Notes: generated by a model from the letters alone, not told the origin. A stretch of DNA of 37,410 nucleotides from Chryseosolibacter histidinae (GCF_018598225.1 NZ_JAHESF010000054.1:1-37410); one strand, 5' to 3'; shown: positions 1 to 8,699, counted from the first letter of the stretch. Numbers and translations are program-made.

Positions 1-41
1 TTCTGGCGCACTCCGGCGTTGCCGTCGGTTGGGGTGGGACG

Positions 42-59
42 ACTTCCATCGCCGGAAGT
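42..59. terminator. Small hairpin downstream of the Tat aminotransferase gene
   Basis: ACTTCC and GGAAGT form a perfect 6-bp stem around a 6-base loop, just beyond the heptad array that follows the aminotransferase stop codon. There is no clear T run. It may be part of the gene-end structure; function is inferred. Confidence 0.35.
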
Positions 60-85
60 GGACCGTCGACTGTGGACCGTGGACC
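58..85. repeat. Heptad array, GTGGACC family (4 units)
   Basis: Four consecutive 7-bp units of the form GTSGACY; the second unit is the self-complementary variant GTCGACT. The array lies 5 bases past the stop codon of the minus-strand aminotransferase gene, which reads it as GGTCCAC. An inverted partner array is not visible, but the window edge is close. The same family recurs at 7372-7399 and 20531-20558, and a C-to-T variant at 1340-1420. Confidence 0.8.
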
Positions 86-90
86 ACTCA

Positions 91-1269
91 TCAACTCAAG
101 ATCGAATTCATTGATTTGACAAAAAGTTTCAGCTCGTCCATGGTGCCCATGCTTACGCGGCCGTAAGGTTTGCCGGCGATCTCGTACCCGCGGATGCCGA
201 CACCTTTCTCGAGCATTTTGCCCAGCAGGTCCTTCACCGGCATCTGTATGGGGAAGAGAATAAAATTGGTCTGCGACGGAATGGGGTTCATGCCCGCCTT
301 TTTCAGTTCCGCAAAAACATAGTCGCGGCCCTCTTTGTTATGCTGCCGCGTATACTCCTGGAACTCGGTATCTTTCAGGCTGGCCATGGCGCCTTCCAGC
401 GAAGTAACGGAGATGCCCATTTCAGTGCGCACCAGTTTCTGGATCGCTTTGACACGGTCTGGCTTCGCCACCATATAGCCGATGCGCAGCCCTGCCATGC
501 CGTGGATCTTGGAGAACGTACGACAGACGATCACGTCGTATCCTTCGCTGATCAGGCTTGTGGCCGACTGGTTACCGGGGTTCTCCATCAGCTCGAGGTA
601 CGCCTCATCAATGAATACGGGTACCTTCGAGCTCACCTTTTTACAGAAGGTTTTGATCGACTCGATCGGAGTAGGAGTGCCAGTGGGGTTATTGGGGTTA
701 CAGATATAGATGAGTTTGGTATCGGCGTCGATGGCTTTCTCCATGGCGTCGAGGTCATGCGCATAGTCTGACCGTAACGGGATGTTCTTCCAGGTTGCGC
801 CGATAGCCTGCGCCGTCTTCACCAGCGACAGGTATGACGGATCCGCTGAGATCACGTTACCACCTTTCATGCATAACGCAAAGGCAGTCTTCTCCAGGAT
901 GTCTGTCGATCCGGCTGAGAGCAGTATGTGCTCTGCCGTAACACCTTCTTTCTCCACCAGCGCGTCGACCATTTTTTTGGAGCTGCTGTACACGTAGCGG
1001 TTGCCCTTGGCCGCACTTTCCGCTATGGCCGCGACTGCTTTTTTAGAGGGACCCCACGGATTTTCGTTGGCCAGCAGCCTGGCTTTCATATTCTCGCGAT
1101 CCTGCATCATCACATGGTAGTTCTCAAAAAGCAGGTTATTGTATACGGGTGTCATGCCAAAGGCGGGTTTGGCAAAAAGGTCCGGAACCATGGCGATGCC
1201 TGTCATTACACCGCCTGCGGCCAACGCGCTTTGCTTGAGCCATGATCTTCTGTTGGTAATTGTGTTCAT
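91..1269 (-). CDS. Tat-exported histidinol-phosphate aminotransferase-like PLP enzyme
   Basis: This 392-residue fold-type I, class I/II aminotransferase resembles HisC. Seen: a twin-arginine signal (Arg7-Arg8 in NRRSWLKQ, then a hydrophobic stretch to about residue 32), the HisC-like motif ANENPWGPS near 68-76, NPNNPTGT at 191-198, DEAY at 221-224, and the probable PLP lysine Lys254 in TFSKIHGMAGLRIGY. The residues needed for catalysis appear intact. A Tat signal implies export of the folded, cofactor-loaded enzyme to the periplasm, so histidine biosynthesis is unlikely and a role on an imported amino compound is more plausible. It is the last gene of a minus-strand block after susC, susD and a lipoprotein, but a 164-bp gap with a hairpin and heptad array separates it, so co-transcription is uncertain. 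Substrate unknown. Confidence 0.85.
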   Translation of the reverse strand: MNTITNRRSWLKQSALAAGGVMTGIAMVPDLFAKPAFGMTPVYNNLLFENYHVMMQDRENMKARLLANENPWGPSKKAVAAIAESAAKGNRYVYSSSKKMVDALVEKEGVTAEHILLSAGSTDILEKTAFALCMKGGNVISADPSYLSLVKTAQAIGATWKNIPLRSDYAHDLDAMEKAIDADTKLIYICNPNNPTGTPTPIESIKTFCKKVSSKVPVFIDEAYLELMENPGNQSATSLISEGYDVIVCRTFSKIHGMAGLRIGYMVAKPDRVKAIQKLVRTEMGISVTSLEGAMASLKDTEFQEYTRQHNKEGRDYVFAELKKAGMNPIPSQTNFILFPIQMPVKDLLGKMLEKGVGIRGYEIAGKPYGRVSMGTMDELKLFVKSMNSILS

Positions 1270-1280
1270 AGGTGGATGGT

Positions 1281-1329
1281 AGATTTTAAATTTTAGATAT
1301 CAGATTTGAGTATTGAGATTTGAGATATG
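1281..1329. repeat. Heptad array, AGATTTG family (7 units), in the aminotransferase leader
   Basis: Seven in-phase 7-bp units of the form AGATTTG (variants include AAATTTT, AGATATC, AGTATTG). It ends 11 bases upstream of the ATG of the minus-strand aminotransferase gene, so it occupies the 5' leader. No inverted partner is seen. This is one of few arrays in the window at a gene start and not a gene end. Confidence 0.7.
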
Positions 1330-1339
1330 AGACGGAAGA

Positions 1340-1425
1340 GTCGATGGTCCATAGTCCATGGACGGCGGGACGTAATTATCACACTGCCCGGCCATGGACC
1401 ATCGACTATGGACTATGGACTTTTT
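1340..1425. terminator. Heptad inverted repeat (GTCCATA family) with T run
   Basis: Left arm 1340-1363 has three GTCCATR-type units and right arm 1393-1420 has four TATGGAC-type units. The segment 1340-1352 is perfectly complementary to 1394-1406 (13 bp); other registers are possible. The plus strand has TTTTT at 1421-1425. It lies downstream of the minus-strand lipoprotein gene (stop at 1434). It is the GTGGACC family with C-to-T changes, including the same GTCGA variant in the third gene-proximal unit. Confidence 0.6.
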
Positions 1426-1433
1426 GTAAGTTT

Positions 1434-1988
1434 TCATGACGCTGCTTTGGAGAAGACCACCTGCGAGTACCGGGCAAAGGACTGGCCCTTATACTCACCT
1501 GTCCACGTCACGCCTATGGTAATGCTTCTTGCCGGCGGCGATGTGGCGATCGCTTGAACATCGGTAACGCCGAGGGCTTCCCACGTTGTGGAGAGGGTCA
1601 CTTTTCCATCGCTGCCGGAAGTCAGCTCAACGGTACCGGTACCGTCACGTTTCGAAAAAATGATCTTCAATCCCGCCACTGGAATTGAGTCGATGCCTAC
1701 GGTATGATCGAGGATGCCACTTTTATCCAGCTCATATACTGTGAGCGACAACACCACGGGATTGGTATAGTTAGCTGCCGTGACAGTCTTGGTAACGGAA
1801 GGCACAGCGGTTAAACCTCCGCTCGCCAGGTAGCCCGTCACCTCGTCAAAGTCAAGAAGCACCGGTGCCTCCACACGGTCTACGAAGGGATCTTCTTCGT
1901 TGCAGGCAGAAAGCGTTACCACAGCTGCGAAGAAGAAACCGAGGAACACTGTTCCAGGTATATTCATTTTTATTTTTAATGATCTCAT
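1434..1988 (-). CDS. Small lipoprotein of the SusCD locus
   Basis: A 184-residue protein with a lipoprotein signal (hydrophobic segment then LSAC, Cys29), followed by an acidic EEDPF stretch typical of surface-exposed Bacteroidota lipoproteins. The rest is rich in beta-forming and small polar residues and may be an Ig-like domain, but no family is recognised with confidence. It starts 13 bp after the SusD stop codon on the same strand, so it is very probably co-transcribed with susC and susD and may be an accessory surface glycan- or peptide-binding lipoprotein. An in-frame ATG at codon 8 (MNIPGTVF) is an alternative start. Function is inferred from position only. Confidence 0.75.
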   Translation of the reverse strand: MRSLKIKMNIPGTVFLGFFFAAVVTLSACNEEDPFVDRVEAPVLLDFDEVTGYLASGGLTAVPSVTKTVTAANYTNPVVLSLTVYELDKSGILDHTVGIDSIPVAGLKIIFSKRDGTGTVELTSGSDGKVTLSTTWEALGVTDVQAIATSPPARSITIGVTWTGEYKGQSFARYSQVVFSKAAS

Positions 1989-2000
1989 TGGTTCGATGTT

Positions 2001-3488
2001 TTAGTTTTCAACCCACCATAGTTTGGCCTGCGCATTGTTGGTTCCGCCGATCAGCTCGACACCTTTGGCATACTCCGTGGCGTTCAGCGATTGCTCGGAA
2101 GTAGGGTAAGGAAGCCGGGTGGGCAGCACAGCATTGTTCACGAAAACAGCACGGGTATCTTTCGCCGGCAATACCGGAAGGCCTGTGCGCCGGTATTCGG
2201 TCCACGCTTCGATGCCCTGGCCATACAGCGCGATGTACTTTTGATCGAAGACCAGCGCGCGGGTAACAGGCCCCAGGTTGGTGATGTATGACGCCGGCAG
2301 GGTGGCACCATGCTGGGCGAACGAGGCGGTGATGCCATTCTGGAAAAAGGTCTGGGCCGAGCCCGTGGCAGCGTCACCATCCAGCACCGCTTCGGCCAGA
2401 ATGAACTGAAGCTCCGAATAGGTCATGATCACGCTGGGCGCACTGGCCGCGAGAAAAGCCGTACCGATCTTGCTGGTCGAGTTCAGGTAAGTGGTCGCTA
2501 CGGCATCAGGCAGTCCGTTGGGAATACCCACATAGGCGCCTGACGACAAAGGCTGCGCGAAGACAGCTACACGTGTATCGCTCAGGGCGTTGAGCTTATC
2601 GATCAACGTCTTGCCTACATTCCAGTCGGTGCGGCCACCCTGCACCATGGTCTCATGCCATTCGTTGTTGCTGGGACGGTTGGCGGTGTGCACCACCCGT
2701 GCGTTGTCAGCGTTGCTGGTGAAGACCGGGTACGTTGCGGGATCGTTCAGGATCTCGTTGATGATCTGCCGTGACTCAGCGGGCTTCTTCGCTGCCTGAC
2801 GGTTGGCCAGGCGCAGCCGCAGGGAATTGGCGAACTTTTTCCATTTCAGGATATCGCCACCATAAAGGATATCTGCGCCGGCAACAATGGGCGCGCCCCC
2901 GCTGGCCACCACCTGCAATTTTTCATTGGCCGTTTTTAGATCGGCCAGCAAACCTGCGTACACGGCCTCCTGCGTATCATACGAAGGTGTATAGATGGGT
3001 TCCTGCGCGGTTCCCTTCAGCGCCTGCGAATACGGTATGGGACCATACAGGTCTGTGAGCACGGAAAATACCAGGCTGCGCAACACGAGGCCAATACCCT
3101 CATAGTTGCTGTGTGGTGTTTTGCCGCCCGGCGCGGAAAGTTCTACCATGCGCTGTGCATTCAGCAGCGCGTCGTTGTAAAGCGCCTTCCAGTTGTTGTT
3201 GTACATGGAAGGCTGAATGGTGTAGTCATCACCTTCGTTGCTGTAGATGTTACGGCCCAGGTAGCCCATCCAGCACATCGGCCCGTCGATGTTCAGGCGC
3301 TCGTAGCGGATGTTGCTTCCCCAGATGCGGTCAGCAGCGCGCTCGATGGTGGTGGTGAGCAACGTAGACGCCTGTGCCGCGTTCGGGTAATTGGGGCTGG
3401 TGTTCTTCTCTTCAAAGTTGTCTGTGCACGCGGCAGACACCATCAAACATGCCAGCAGGAGGTATATCTTCAGTTTCAGCTTTTTCAT
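2001..3488 (-). CDS. SusD/RagB-family outer-membrane nutrient-binding lipoprotein
   Basis: A 495-residue SusD-like lipoprotein, probably of the SusD-like_2 type. Seen: lipoprotein signal ending in SAAC (Cys21), the early segment EEKNTSPNYPNAAQASTLL, helical TPR-like regions, and the C-terminal region with YPTSEQSLNATEY and AQAKLWW usual for this family. SusD proteins cap the SusC barrel and bind the ligand outside the cell. It lies 22 bp downstream of the SusC stop on the same strand, the standard order. SusD-like_2 members are often not linked to glycoside hydrolases, and none is present here, so the substrate (glycan, peptide or other) cannot be named. Confidence 0.92.
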   Translation of the reverse strand: MKKLKLKIYLLLACLMVSAACTDNFEEKNTSPNYPNAAQASTLLTTTIERAADRIWGSNIRYERLNIDGPMCWMGYLGRNIYSNEGDDYTIQPSMYNNNWKALYNDALLNAQRMVELSAPGGKTPHSNYEGIGLVLRSLVFSVLTDLYGPIPYSQALKGTAQEPIYTPSYDTQEAVYAGLLADLKTANEKLQVVASGGAPIVAGADILYGGDILKWKKFANSLRLRLANRQAAKKPAESRQIINEILNDPATYPVFTSNADNARVVHTANRPSNNEWHETMVQGGRTDWNVGKTLIDKLNALSDTRVAVFAQPLSSGAYVGIPNGLPDAVATTYLNSTSKIGTAFLAASAPSVIMTYSELQFILAEAVLDGDAATGSAQTFFQNGITASFAQHGATLPASYITNLGPVTRALVFDQKYIALYGQGIEAWTEYRRTGLPVLPAKDTRAVFVNNAVLPTRLPYPTSEQSLNATEYAKGVELIGGTNNAQAKLWWVEN

Positions 3489-3510
3489 GGTCTGTTACTG
3501 TTTATCTGTC

Positions 3511-6500
3511 TTAAAAAGTGAGGTTCACATTAAAGCCCATGCTTCGGGTGGTGGGCAGTTCACCGTAGCCGAACCCGTACGAGTTTCCACCCAGTCGGTC
3601 GAACTCGGGGTCAACGTGCGGAACGTTGGTCAGCAGCAACGCCAGGTTCCTGCCCACGGCAGAGATCTTGGCCGACTTGATAAAGAAGCCTTTCAGCAGC
3701 GACTCGGGGAGCTGGTAACCCAGGGAGACTTCGCGCAGGCGCACATAGCTCATATCGAAAATGGAAGCTTCGTGATACGTGCGCGCATTGTTGTAGGCGT
3801 ACAACTGGCGGGCCGGCACGATCACATTGTTGGGCACATACTGCGGGCTTTCTGCCGAACCGATGTTCATGGTACCGGTGCCGATGATGCCTTCTTCACG
3901 GCCTACCGCTGTTTCTTCGTACTGGCCCGTCCACCGCGCAATGCCGATGCCTTCGTTGTAGGCCTTCCCTCCCGCACGTACATCGATGAGTGCTGAGAGG
4001 CTGATCCCTTTAAAGCTGATGGTGTTCTGCACGCCACCGGTCCAGTCGGGTTGGATGTTACCCAGTACCCTGGCCGTTGTAGACACAACGGGGAGCCCGT
4101 CTTTGTACAGGACGCTGCCATCGGGCGCATGCTCGAACCCGATGCCGAACAACGCGCCATAGGGCTGCCCCACCATCGCCAGTGATGCCAGGCTGTTCCG
4201 GGAGTTCAGCGTATACGTTGTCAGGCCTTCCGCGAGCGCCACAACTTTGTTCCTGTTGCGGGCAAAGTTGACGCTCACATCCCAGGAGATTCCGCCGGGC
4301 CGCTTCACAGGTGTTGTGTTCAGCACCACCTCCATACCTTTGTTGGTCACTTCGCCGGCGTTGAGCAAACGGGTATTGTATCCGCTGGCCTTGGAGATCT
4401 CCACCGCCAGGATCTGGTCTTTGGTAGACTGATCATAATAAGTAAAATCGATGCCCAGGCGGTCGTTGAGAAAACGCGCCTCGAAGCCCAGCTCGATGCC
4501 GGTGGTCATTTCAGGTTTCAGCGTGGGATTGGCGATCTCCAGTCCTTCGTACAACTCGGGCGTGGCGCCGTTCCATGCAGACGCGTAGTAGAACAATTGC
4601 TCGAGCCGGTAGGGGTCGGTGTCGTTGCCCACCTGCGCCCAGCTTGCCCGCACCTTGCCGAATGAAAGCACCGGTGTGCCTATTGGCAGAAGCTCCGTTA
4701 AAATGACGCTCGTGGTCACGGAAGGATAAAAGTACGACCAGTTGGAAGCGGGCAATGTGCTCGACCAGTCATTGCGCGCGGTAACATCAACGAACACCGC
4801 ATCGCGATAGCCGAGCGAGGCCGATCCGAACACGCTTTGCGACTCCTTCTCTTCAATGGCGCTCGCCAGCGTATTCAGGCTGGGGATGGAGTTAGCCAGG
4901 TTGTAAATACCATCGTTCACCAGCTGATTCACCTGGGCGAAGTCGCGCTTGTAATAGTTTGTGCGCAGCAACCCTCCTGCCATCATGTTCAGCTTCAGCG
5001 CGCGCGTCAGCTCCTTGTTGAAGGTGACGATCACATCGGTGTTGGTCTCCTGGTTGCGCAGTACTTCTTCCGAGTACTGGCCATACAACTGGGTGCCTGC
5101 GCGGATCCGCTCGTAGTTGATCACATTGATGCGGGTGTCCGTCCACACGTCGGTACCGGACCGCAGCATCACGCTCAAGGAAGGAAGCACCTGGTAGTTC
5201 AGCGCAACGTTCCCGACGATCCTGTCTTTCTCGTTGGAATAGGGAAGCTTGTCTTGGGTGAAGAATGGATTCGTGAAAAACGTATGCTGCCAGTTCGGGG
5301 CATCGCCATCGCCGGCACGCAGAATGTGCACGCTCCTGTAATCGTCATAGTGCTTCAGCTTTTCCCAATCGGTCTGGCGATGAGACCAGATGAACTGCTG
5401 GCCATCCTGGTAGCTGCGATTGTCCGATCCCGATTTGATATACTCGGCCGAGATGGTGGCGTTGAACTTATCCGTAAAATCATGAACGGCATTGAGCTTG
5501 AAATTATTCCGCCAGTAGTCGTTGTTGTACATGATGCCGTCCTGCTTCAGTCGCCCTACGGAAAGGCGGAAGCTTCCTTTGTCGTGCGCCCCTGCAACGG
5601 CCACGTTATTGGTAACGGTTTTGCCGGTTTCCCAATAATCGTCCCAGTTATCGGGCGCAGGTGTGAGAGGGGCCACTTCAGTGCCCGTCCACCAATGGCG
5701 CACGAGGCGTCCATCCATGGGGGCGCCCCAGCTTTCATCCGTTCCATCCGTACCGGTCAAAGGTGCAGCATTGCCATAGGCATCGCGATACTGCTGGATC
5801 TCCAGCACATCGGTGATGTTGGCGCTGCGCCCGTTGGTATACCAGGTGCGGTAGCCGTTACCGCCGCCGTAAATATCCTGAAAGTCGGGCTTCACGGCGG
5901 GCCGCTCGAACATCACGTTGGAATTCACTTCAACACTGATACCCTTGACACCTGAACCGTTCTTGGTGGTGATGAGGATCACACCGTTCTGTCCGCGTGA
6001 GCCGTAGAGGGCTGTGGCACTGGGACCCTTCAGCACTGAAATGCTGGCCACGTTATCGGGGTTGATCTCAGACATACCTCCGCCAAACTGTTTCCCCGCA
6101 TTCTGAGATTGTTCCATCGGCACACCATCGATCACAAATAAAGGTTGATTAACACCGCTTACAGAAGATTGTCCACGGATCTGGATATTCGACCCGCTGC
6201 CAGGCCCTGCGTTGGGACTGATCCTGACACCCGCAATTTTTCCTGACAGTCCGTTGACGAGGTTGGCAGACCTTGCTTCGGCCAGCTGTTCACCCTTCAC
6301 ATCTTGTAAAGCATATCCGAGCGACTGCCGGCTCTTTTCGATGCCCAACGCGGTGATCACCACCTCCGAAAGCTGCCTGAAGTCTTCCGCCAGGCTGATG
6401 TTAAGCTCGGATTGATTGCCGATCTCAACCTCCTGTGTACCAAAACCGATGAATGAAAAAACCAGCAATCCTCCGGAAGCGGGAGTGGCCAGCGCAAACT

Positions 6501-6672
6501 TACCATCCGAGTCGGTGGTAGTACCGTTGTTCGTGCCCTTGAGCATCACGCTTACACCCGGAAGTACGGTGCCGTCTGCGGAACTCACTACAGTGCCTTT
6601 GACCTGCCGGTCTTGCGCAAAGGCAAAAACAGGTGTGGCCAACGTTAAAAACGTTAGTAGAAATCTTCTCAT
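3511..6672 (-). CDS. SusC/RagA-family TonB-linked outer-membrane transporter
   Basis: About 1053 residues, normal for SusC. Seen: signal peptide (MRRFLLTFLTLATPVFAFAQ), a carboxypeptidase-regulatory-like beta-sandwich (about 22-105, with GTTTDSDGKFAL), a TonB plug domain (about 110-225, with LQDVKGEQL and RGQSSVSGVNQPLFVIDGVPM), then a long beta-barrel ending in the aromatic C-terminus SMGFNVNLTF. It imports a ligand delivered by the adjacent SusD using TonB energy. The ATG at 6672 is preferred; extension to 6678 would need a TTG start. It is the first gene of the operon, after a long AT-rich leader. No ECF sigma or anti-sigma pair lies nearby, so control is probably by another route. Confidence 0.95.
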   Translation of the reverse strand: MRRFLLTFLTLATPVFAFAQDRQVKGTVVSSADGTVLPGVSVMLKGTNNGTTTDSDGKFALATPASGGLLVFSFIGFGTQEVEIGNQSELNISLAEDFRQLSEVVITALGIEKSRQSLGYALQDVKGEQLAEARSANLVNGLSGKIAGVRISPNAGPGSGSNIQIRGQSSVSGVNQPLFVIDGVPMEQSQNAGKQFGGGMSEINPDNVASISVLKGPSATALYGSRGQNGVILITTKNGSGVKGISVEVNSNVMFERPAVKPDFQDIYGGGNGYRTWYTNGRSANITDVLEIQQYRDAYGNAAPLTGTDGTDESWGAPMDGRLVRHWWTGTEVAPLTPAPDNWDDYWETGKTVTNNVAVAGAHDKGSFRLSVGRLKQDGIMYNNDYWRNNFKLNAVHDFTDKFNATISAEYIKSGSDNRSYQDGQQFIWSHRQTDWEKLKHYDDYRSVHILRAGDGDAPNWQHTFFTNPFFTQDKLPYSNEKDRIVGNVALNYQVLPSLSVMLRSGTDVWTDTRINVINYERIRAGTQLYGQYSEEVLRNQETNTDVIVTFNKELTRALKLNMMAGGLLRTNYYKRDFAQVNQLVNDGIYNLANSIPSLNTLASAIEEKESQSVFGSASLGYRDAVFVDVTARNDWSSTLPASNWSYFYPSVTTSVILTELLPIGTPVLSFGKVRASWAQVGNDTDPYRLEQLFYYASAWNGATPELYEGLEIANPTLKPEMTTGIELGFEARFLNDRLGIDFTYYDQSTKDQILAVEISKASGYNTRLLNAGEVTNKGMEVVLNTTPVKRPGGISWDVSVNFARNRNKVVALAEGLTTYTLNSRNSLASLAMVGQPYGALFGIGFEHAPDGSVLYKDGLPVVSTTARVLGNIQPDWTGGVQNTISFKGISLSALIDVRAGGKAYNEGIGIARWTGQYEETAVGREEGIIGTGTMNIGSAESPQYVPNNVIVPARQLYAYNNARTYHEASIFDMSYVRLREVSLGYQLPESLLKGFFIKSAKISAVGRNLALLLTNVPHVDPEFDRLGGNSYGFGYGELPTTRSMGFNVNLTF

Positions 6673-6685
6673 AAGCAAATGTTAG

Positions 6686-6754
6686 GGTTAACTGTAACCG
6701 AATTTAAAGAATTAAATTCTGTAATACCGAATCGAACAGAATGTTATACCGAAT
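6686..6754. promoter_or_regulatory. Repeated ACCGAAT boxes and a dyad upstream of susC
   Basis: The heptamer ACCGAAT occurs three times (6697-6703, 6726-6732, 6748-6754), 29 and 22 bp apart; the last two are part of a 9-bp direct repeat ATACCGAAT. A dyad GGTTA-ACTG-TAACC sits at 6686-6699, 14 bp upstream of the susC ATG. These could be operator or leader elements. Function is inferred. Confidence 0.35.
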
Positions 6755-7041
6755 GCAAACGTTTTTACAAACTTTTATTCTACAACCTAACAATCGTTTG
6801 AATTCTAATGGAAATCGGTTGAAGGCATGAATTGAAAAAATTCACACTAATTTTCCAGATAGTGGTATGTTTTTTAACCAAAAAATCACGAAATGATAAA
6901 TTTCATGAGATGAAAGGGTAAGATTTAATGGTGATCCAGCCTTTTTTAGCTCCGTCATTCATAGAACTCGTCCACCAGAACGCAGTAGTGATAAAAGAAC
7001 GACGTGTGCGTTTGTTTTCATTGCTGGCATTTGATCTATTC
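6755..7041. other. AT-rich non-coding stretch upstream of susC
   Basis: No convincing coding frame. The stretch is AT-rich with A and T runs and a small dyad (GAATT-GAAAA-AATTC near 6831-6845). It is the likely site of the susC promoter on the minus strand, but I cannot fix a -33/-7 pair with confidence. Confidence 0.4.
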
Positions 7042-7144
7042 CTATAGACAGAACACTCCTACCGGAGTGGAATGCATTTCAGCTCCGGATGGAGCTCCCT
7101 GTTTATAGAATGGAATATTGGTTCATAATGGCTCCATAGGAGCC
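7042..7144. repeat. Cruciform-like palindromic element
   Basis: Outer arms CTATAGACAG (7042-7051) and CTGTTTATAG (7099-7108) are complementary except for one G-T pair. They enclose two perfect small hairpins: CACTCC/GGAGTG (7054-7069) and AGCTCC/GGAGCT (7081-7096). A third, GGCTCC/GGAGCC, follows at 7130-7144. The CTCC/GGAG core is constant and the outer two base pairs differ in each but stay paired. It looks like a dispersed intergenic palindromic element; no coding content. Confidence 0.65.
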
Positions 7145-7370
7145 TCCTGTGGGCACCTCATTGGGAGTTGGGGCATGCGGGTTGGCTGTGCGGAGCGAGG
7201 AATTTCTTTGTAGCTACCCGTCTTCGAAGGGAAGTATACAACCCTTCGAGGGTTATGCAAGTGCAGCAAACTTATGGAGTGGTGCCTCTTGAAAAGCCCT
7301 GGAAGGGTTGTTCGAGCGGAAGGTGTTATTCGATCGGGAAGCCTTGTTCGAAAGTTCGAAGGGGAAATGC
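7145..7370. other. Non-coding stretch with TTCGA-rich palindromes
   Basis: No supported gene. AACCC-TTCGA-GGGTT (7240-7254) is a perfect dyad and several further TTCGAA/TTCGAG words follow. It may belong to the same composite repeat as the preceding cruciform element. Confidence 0.35.
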
Positions 7371-7371
7371 T

Positions 7372-7399
7372 GTGGACTGTCGACAGTGGACCGTGGACT
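7372..7399. repeat. Heptad array, GTGGACC family (4 units)
   Basis: Four 7-bp units GTGGACT/GTGGACC, with second unit GTCGACA that creates the 10-bp palindrome CTGTCGACAG (7377-7386). It begins 2 bases beyond the stop codon of the minus-strand DUF4407 gene. Read from that gene, the GTCGA variant is the third unit, as at 58-85 and 1393-1420. Confidence 0.75.
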
Positions 7400-7401
7400 C
7401 C

Positions 7402-8451
7402 TCAAGACTTCAACGACGCATCGAGGCGCTCGGAGATAAAGCTCCGCTCATGCTGCGGAAGCGGTGAAGATCTTTCTTTGACCGCGGCGTTGGTGGCTGC
7501 CATGGACTCGATCTCCTGGGCTGCGAAATTGTGCTCTTCGATCTTCAGCACATTGTCGTACGGGCCTTTGGGCGAGATGAGCTTTACAAACACGGGCGCG
7601 GTCTCTATGGAGATGAACAACAGGATCACGAACCAGTTTGCCCACCAGATGGCGCTGCTCTGCTCCGTCAACCGGCTGAGCGCTTCCATGCGTGCCGCGG
7701 GGCCGTTGAGCCTGGTCTTCTCCTGCGACGAGAGCTCGCGGTTCATCGTGGCTTCGCTATCGGCAATGCCTTTTTCGATGGCCTGGATGCGCGCCTCGTT
7801 CTGCAGCACAAACTCGCGCAGCTCTGCTTCAGCTTTGTCGGCATCGGCTTTCTTCGCCCTGTAGATGGGTCCGAGGTTCCTGCGCCGGCTGCCGCCCGTT
7901 CCATCGGCTTCTTCCTGTGCAATGCGTACAAGCTCGTCACGTTTGGCGATCCGGGTAGCGATGGCATCACGCAACAGGGTCCGTTCTTGCTTCAGGCTGT
8001 CCTGCTGCGGAACATAGCGGGCCCTGAGCTGTGCTTCCTGCCGCGCATACGCCTCCTGCTCCATGATGATCAGCTCGGGACCGATCTCCTTTTCAAAGAT
8101 CTTCAGCTCCAGCGGCTTGGCGATCACGACAGAGATGATCACGGCCAGCAGGATCCGCGGAGAAGCGGTACCGAGCTCACGGCTGAGCTTTCCTTCCTTG
8201 CGCATGCTGCAGACAATGTAACGATCAAGGTTAAAGATCATCAGTCCCCACAACAGTCCGAACAGGGAGGCGATCCATACATTGTCGAATACTGTATAGA
8301 GGGCATATCCGCCGGCGAGCGCTGCAAACACACCTGTAAAAAATATGGTGGCCCCCATGCCTGCATACTTGCTGGTTTCGGTGGGGCATTTGCTGATCAG
8401 CACAGAGTCTACCCCCGAGCAGAGCAGGAAGAAGGATGTGATTTTTTTCAT
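7402..8451 (-). CDS. DUF4407-family inner-membrane protein
   Basis: A 349-residue protein matching the DUF4407 layout: three transmembrane segments in the N-terminal third (about 33-55, 60-80, 98-112), with GLMIFNLDRYIV between them, then a long charged helical coiled-coil region (about 120-265) and a fourth transmembrane segment near 270-292 (ANWFVILLFISIETAPVFVKLI). The cytoplasmic or periplasmic placement of the coiled coil is not certain. The family is widespread in Bacteroidota with no established function. It stands alone, between a repeat-rich gap and the divergent subtilase gene. Confidence 0.85.
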   Translation of the reverse strand: MKKITSFFLLCSGVDSVLISKCPTETSKYAGMGATIFFTGVFAALAGGYALYTVFDNVWIASLFGLLWGLMIFNLDRYIVCSMRKEGKLSRELGTASPRILLAVIISVVIAKPLELKIFEKEIGPELIIMEQEAYARQEAQLRARYVPQQDSLKQERTLLRDAIATRIAKRDELVRIAQEEADGTGGSRRRNLGPIYRAKKADADKAEAELREFVLQNEARIQAIEKGIADSEATMNRELSSQEKTRLNGPAARMEALSRLTEQSSAIWWANWFVILLFISIETAPVFVKLISPKGPYDNVLKIEEHNFAAQEIESMAATNAAVKERSSPLPQHERSFISERLDASLKS

Positions 8452-8699
8452 TTGAAGTTAAACGGCAAGGGATGGCGGTTATTGCTGGACGTGACATGCA
8501 ATATCATGCCAGAACAAATGGCGCTGTTCCCACGGCATGGTATTATTCTGTCAGGCAAAAGCTGTGCAGTATTGAACACCGGCATGTTCACTTTTTGGTA
8601 AACCGGCTATGAACTTTATAAAGGCTGAAAGATGTTTGAATGCGTCTGACGAACAGTAACATGTCCACTGTCCTTAATACACCTGCGCGCGCTATTCCG

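Noticed and set aside
4837-5955. Long plus-strand open frame (372 codons) opposite susC
   Set aside because: It is an antisense shadow of a clear SusC coding sequence, with atypical composition (Val/His/Gly-rich) and no recognisable motif.
7531-8601. Plus-strand open frame (356 codons) opposite the DUF4407 gene
   Set aside because: The minus-strand reading gives transmembrane segments and DUF4407 features; the plus-strand reading gives no coherent protein.
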